Source of the DNA: Hyphomicrobiales bacterium
Lineage (GTDB): Bacteria > Pseudomonadota > Alphaproteobacteria > Rhizobiales > NORP267
DNA length: 64,000 nt
Assembly (NCBI GenBank): GCA_021775875.1
Contig: JAJFHA010000018.1
Span: forward strand, 1 to 64,000
Reading direction: 5' to 3'
Shown here: piece by piece, positions 62,448 to 64,000 of the stretch
Numbering within the stretch: position 1 is the stretch's first letter
How the letters are laid out: every line of letters starts with the position of its first letter
Program-made: the position numbers and the translations under genes
The notes under the pieces: generated by a model
Database searches by the model: none
The model's input: the letters and a program-made list of their open reading frames with translations, nothing else
Told to the model about the DNA's origin: nothing

Positions 62448-63737
62448 CTAAACCTTGCCCGGGTAAAACGGACGCAAGGCTTTCAAGGTAAACTCCAGAG
62501 CCCCGGTCAATCTGGTTACGATTTCAAGGCTCTGGCGCGCTATGCGGTGCCGGGACGCGGGCTTGGCCAGCATTTGACGTATCGCGTCAGCCAGTTCAAG
62601 CGAATCCTTTACCACAATGGCTGCCGCTGCCCGGTCGAGGGCCGTATATATGGCTTCAAAATTATGAATATGGGGACCATGTATAACGGCTGCACCAAGT
62701 TTGATCGGCTCGATGGGGTTTTGTCCCCCATGACTGACCAGTGACCCGCCCATAAAGACCGCGTGGCCTGCCGTGCAAAAAAGGCCCAACTCACCAAGAG
62801 TATCAGCGAGATAGATATCAATATCGTCTTCGAGCGGTTCATTCAGGGAGCGTTGCGCGATTCTGAAATCCCTGCGATTCAGGTTTTTGGTGATATCGTC
62901 GCCTCGTTCCGGATGTCGGGGCACGATAACTGTCAACAGGTCGGGCATGTTCCGGCGTGCAATATCATGGGCGTCCGCCATCATGTCTTCTTCGCCCGGA
63001 TGGGTGCTGACCGCGACCCAGAGCGGACGGCTCCCGACCCGGAGGTTAAAATCGCTGAGAGCAACCAGATCTACTGGCGGCGGCGGCGCATCGAATTTCA
63101 GGTTACCGGAGACCATCAGGTTCGGCACGCCCAACTGGCTTAACCGAGCGCCATCCTGCTCGCTTTGAGCGATGCAGAGATCGAACCGCCCGAGAAGATG
63201 CCGAATTGTTTGCGGTGCGCTTTGCCAGCGGCGGAAGGACCGATCCGACATGCGACCGTTGACCATAACCACCGGGATATTTTTTTCATCCAGCATCTCA
63301 AGCATTGTCGGCCAAAGCTCAGACTCCACATACAATGCCAGATCAGGTTTCCAATGCCCGAGGAAGGCCCTGACACATGCAGCAATATCAATTGGCGCAT
63401 ATTGGTGAATGAGGTTGGGTACAGCCCGCTGTTCCACCATAGCAGCAGATGTGACTGTGCCTGTGGTCAGTAGAATATACTTGCTTGGACTGTCTTGCAG
63501 CAAGCGGACGGCAAGGGGAAGAACGGCGGTAGTTTCACCAACACTTGCCGCGTGAATCCAGATCAATGGTCCTTCAGGGCGCGGTATATTGGTTATCCCT
63601 GAACGCTCGCCAAGGCGGGTTTCATCCTCTTTGCCCCGGTCTACCCGTCGTTGCAGATAAGGCCGAGTCAGGGGGCGAAAGACAGTGCCGACCATTCTGT
63701 ATATGCGAATTGGGAGGGGCGTATCAGGTTTTGTCAT
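62448..63737 (-). CDS. waaA: 3-deoxy-D-manno-octulosonic acid (Kdo) transferase
   Basis: This GT30 enzyme of about 430 residues adds Kdo to lipid A precursor. It has HAASVGETTAVLPL near residue 62, ESELWPTML, and the C-terminal FMGGSLVSHGGQNPIEP motif. The start is uncertain: ATGs at 63737, 63746 and 63758 all overlap the upstream gene. 63737 is chosen as giving a typical length. It lies between DUF374 and lpxK, the usual order. Confidence 0.94.
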   Translation of the reverse strand: MTKPDTPLPIRIYRMVGTVFRPLTRPYLQRRVDRGKEDETRLGERSGITNIPRPEGPLIWIHAASVGETTAVLPLAVRLLQDSPSKYILLTTGTVTSAAMVEQRAVPNLIHQYAPIDIAACVRAFLGHWKPDLALYVESELWPTMLEMLDEKNIPVVMVNGRMSDRSFRRWQSAPQTIRHLLGRFDLCIAQSEQDGARLSQLGVPNLMVSGNLKFDAPPPPVDLVALSDFNLRVGSRPLWVAVSTHPGEEDMMADAHDIARRNMPDLLTVIVPRHPERGDDITKNLNRRDFRIAQRSLNEPLEDDIDIYLADTLGELGLFCTAGHAVFMGGSLVSHGGQNPIEPIKLGAAVIHGPHIHNFEAIYTALDRAAAAIVVKDSLELADAIRQMLAKPASRHRIARQSLEIVTRLTGALEFTLKALRPFYPGKV

Positions 63738-64000
63738 TCTTGCCATCCACAATTTCATAGGCGCGTCGGGTGGCGTCCTTCAATCCGTTTTCCACCTGCT
63801 GGCGGAAAATCTCCATCCCTTCGCGTGTCGTATCAGATGGCACCATGATCGGTTCGCCTGCTGCAAATGCCCCCCTGCTGAAAGGGAGGTTGAGAGAGGA
63901 TTTGTCCCACGAATTTACGTCAATTCTGCGGCTGGTTGCGATGGCGATCGGAAAGATCGGTCGTCCGCTGGCTTTCGCCAAAGCGACAATTCCACGCCCT
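63724..64000 (-). CDS. DUF374 lysophospholipid acyltransferase-like protein, 5' end cut
   Basis: The C-terminal 91 residues of a DUF374 protein are visible; the start lies beyond the right edge. The motif GIVALAKASGRPIFPIAIATSRR is the conserved core that precedes the acyltransferase tail. Its stop overlaps the waaA start. Members are thought to act in lipid A or phospholipid synthesis. Confidence 0.85.
   Translation of the reverse strand, partial: GRGIVALAKASGRPIFPIAIATSRRIDVNSWDKSSLNLPFSRGAFAAGEPIMVPSDTTREGMEIFRQQVENGLKDATRRAYEIVDGKNDKT

Noticed and set aside
1-64000. tRNA, rRNA, CRISPR arrays, insertion sequences or integrases
   Set aside because: None was seen on reading: no repeated spacer structure, no transposase-like frames with terminal repeats, and no clear tRNA cloverleaf sequence.

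Overview
The window looks like ordinary chromosome from a free-living, probably marine, alphaproteobacterium with moderate G+C content. The evidence is gene content and order: a DUF374–waaA–lpxK run, DUF2093 beside xseA, lspA–DUF3035 lipoprotein–paired M16 peptidases, a small DUF6356 protein, a TIGR01459-type HAD protein and a CheY/CheZ pair. Heptose LPS genes, a BCCT carrier and a SoeABC-like sulfite dehydrogenase fit a Rhodospirillales/Sneathiella-like bacterium, but genus is not decided. No rRNA, tRNA, CRISPR array, insertion sequence or prophage was seen. TTG starts with good ribosome binding sites are frequent.

Region 1 (1-5.2 kb) holds a cytoplasmic reductive-dehalogenase-like iron-sulfur protein, a LuxR/GAF regulator, a divergent MFS carrier, and a Rieske domain fused to a glutamate-synthase-type FMN domain. 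This is the most unusual neighbourhood. Region 2 (5.2-11.3 kb) is a three-subunit molybdenum oxidoreductase (soeABC-like) next to anaerobic hemN, which has an FNR-like box. Region 3 (11.4-17.6 kb) holds two Lrp/AsnC regulators, a DMT exporter, a usp–AgcS amino acid symporter pair and a BCCT carrier.

Region 4 (17.9-24.3 kb) has a hydroxyisourate hydrolase, a ketopantoate-reductase-like protein, and a MarR regulator followed by a DMT carrier, RidA, a DadA-type D-amino acid dehydrogenase and an Asp/Glu-racemase-family enzyme. Matching MarR operators precede the regulator and the operon. A GFA protein follows. Region 5 (24.3-31.9 kb) is LPS inner-core heptose synthesis and transfer: waaF, hldD, waaC, gmhB, gmhA and hldE, with a methyltransferase and a family-2 glycosyltransferase.

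Region 6 (32-42 kb) is signalling and accessory: a soluble hybrid-free histidine kinase, MerR, a sigma-54 activator with receiver, an internally deleted VOC gene, a class III aminotransferase, a degenerate EAL protein, a HAD phosphatase, and cheY–cheZ. Region 7 (42-64 kb) is housekeeping: ribF, ileS, lspA, a lipoprotein, two M16 peptidases, pgi, mutL, rsmD, rluB, tadA, patatin, an aminoglycoside-phosphotransferase-like protein, a fluoroacetate-dehalogenase-like hydrolase, purD, xseA, DUF2093, lpxK, waaA and a truncated DUF374 acyltransferase.
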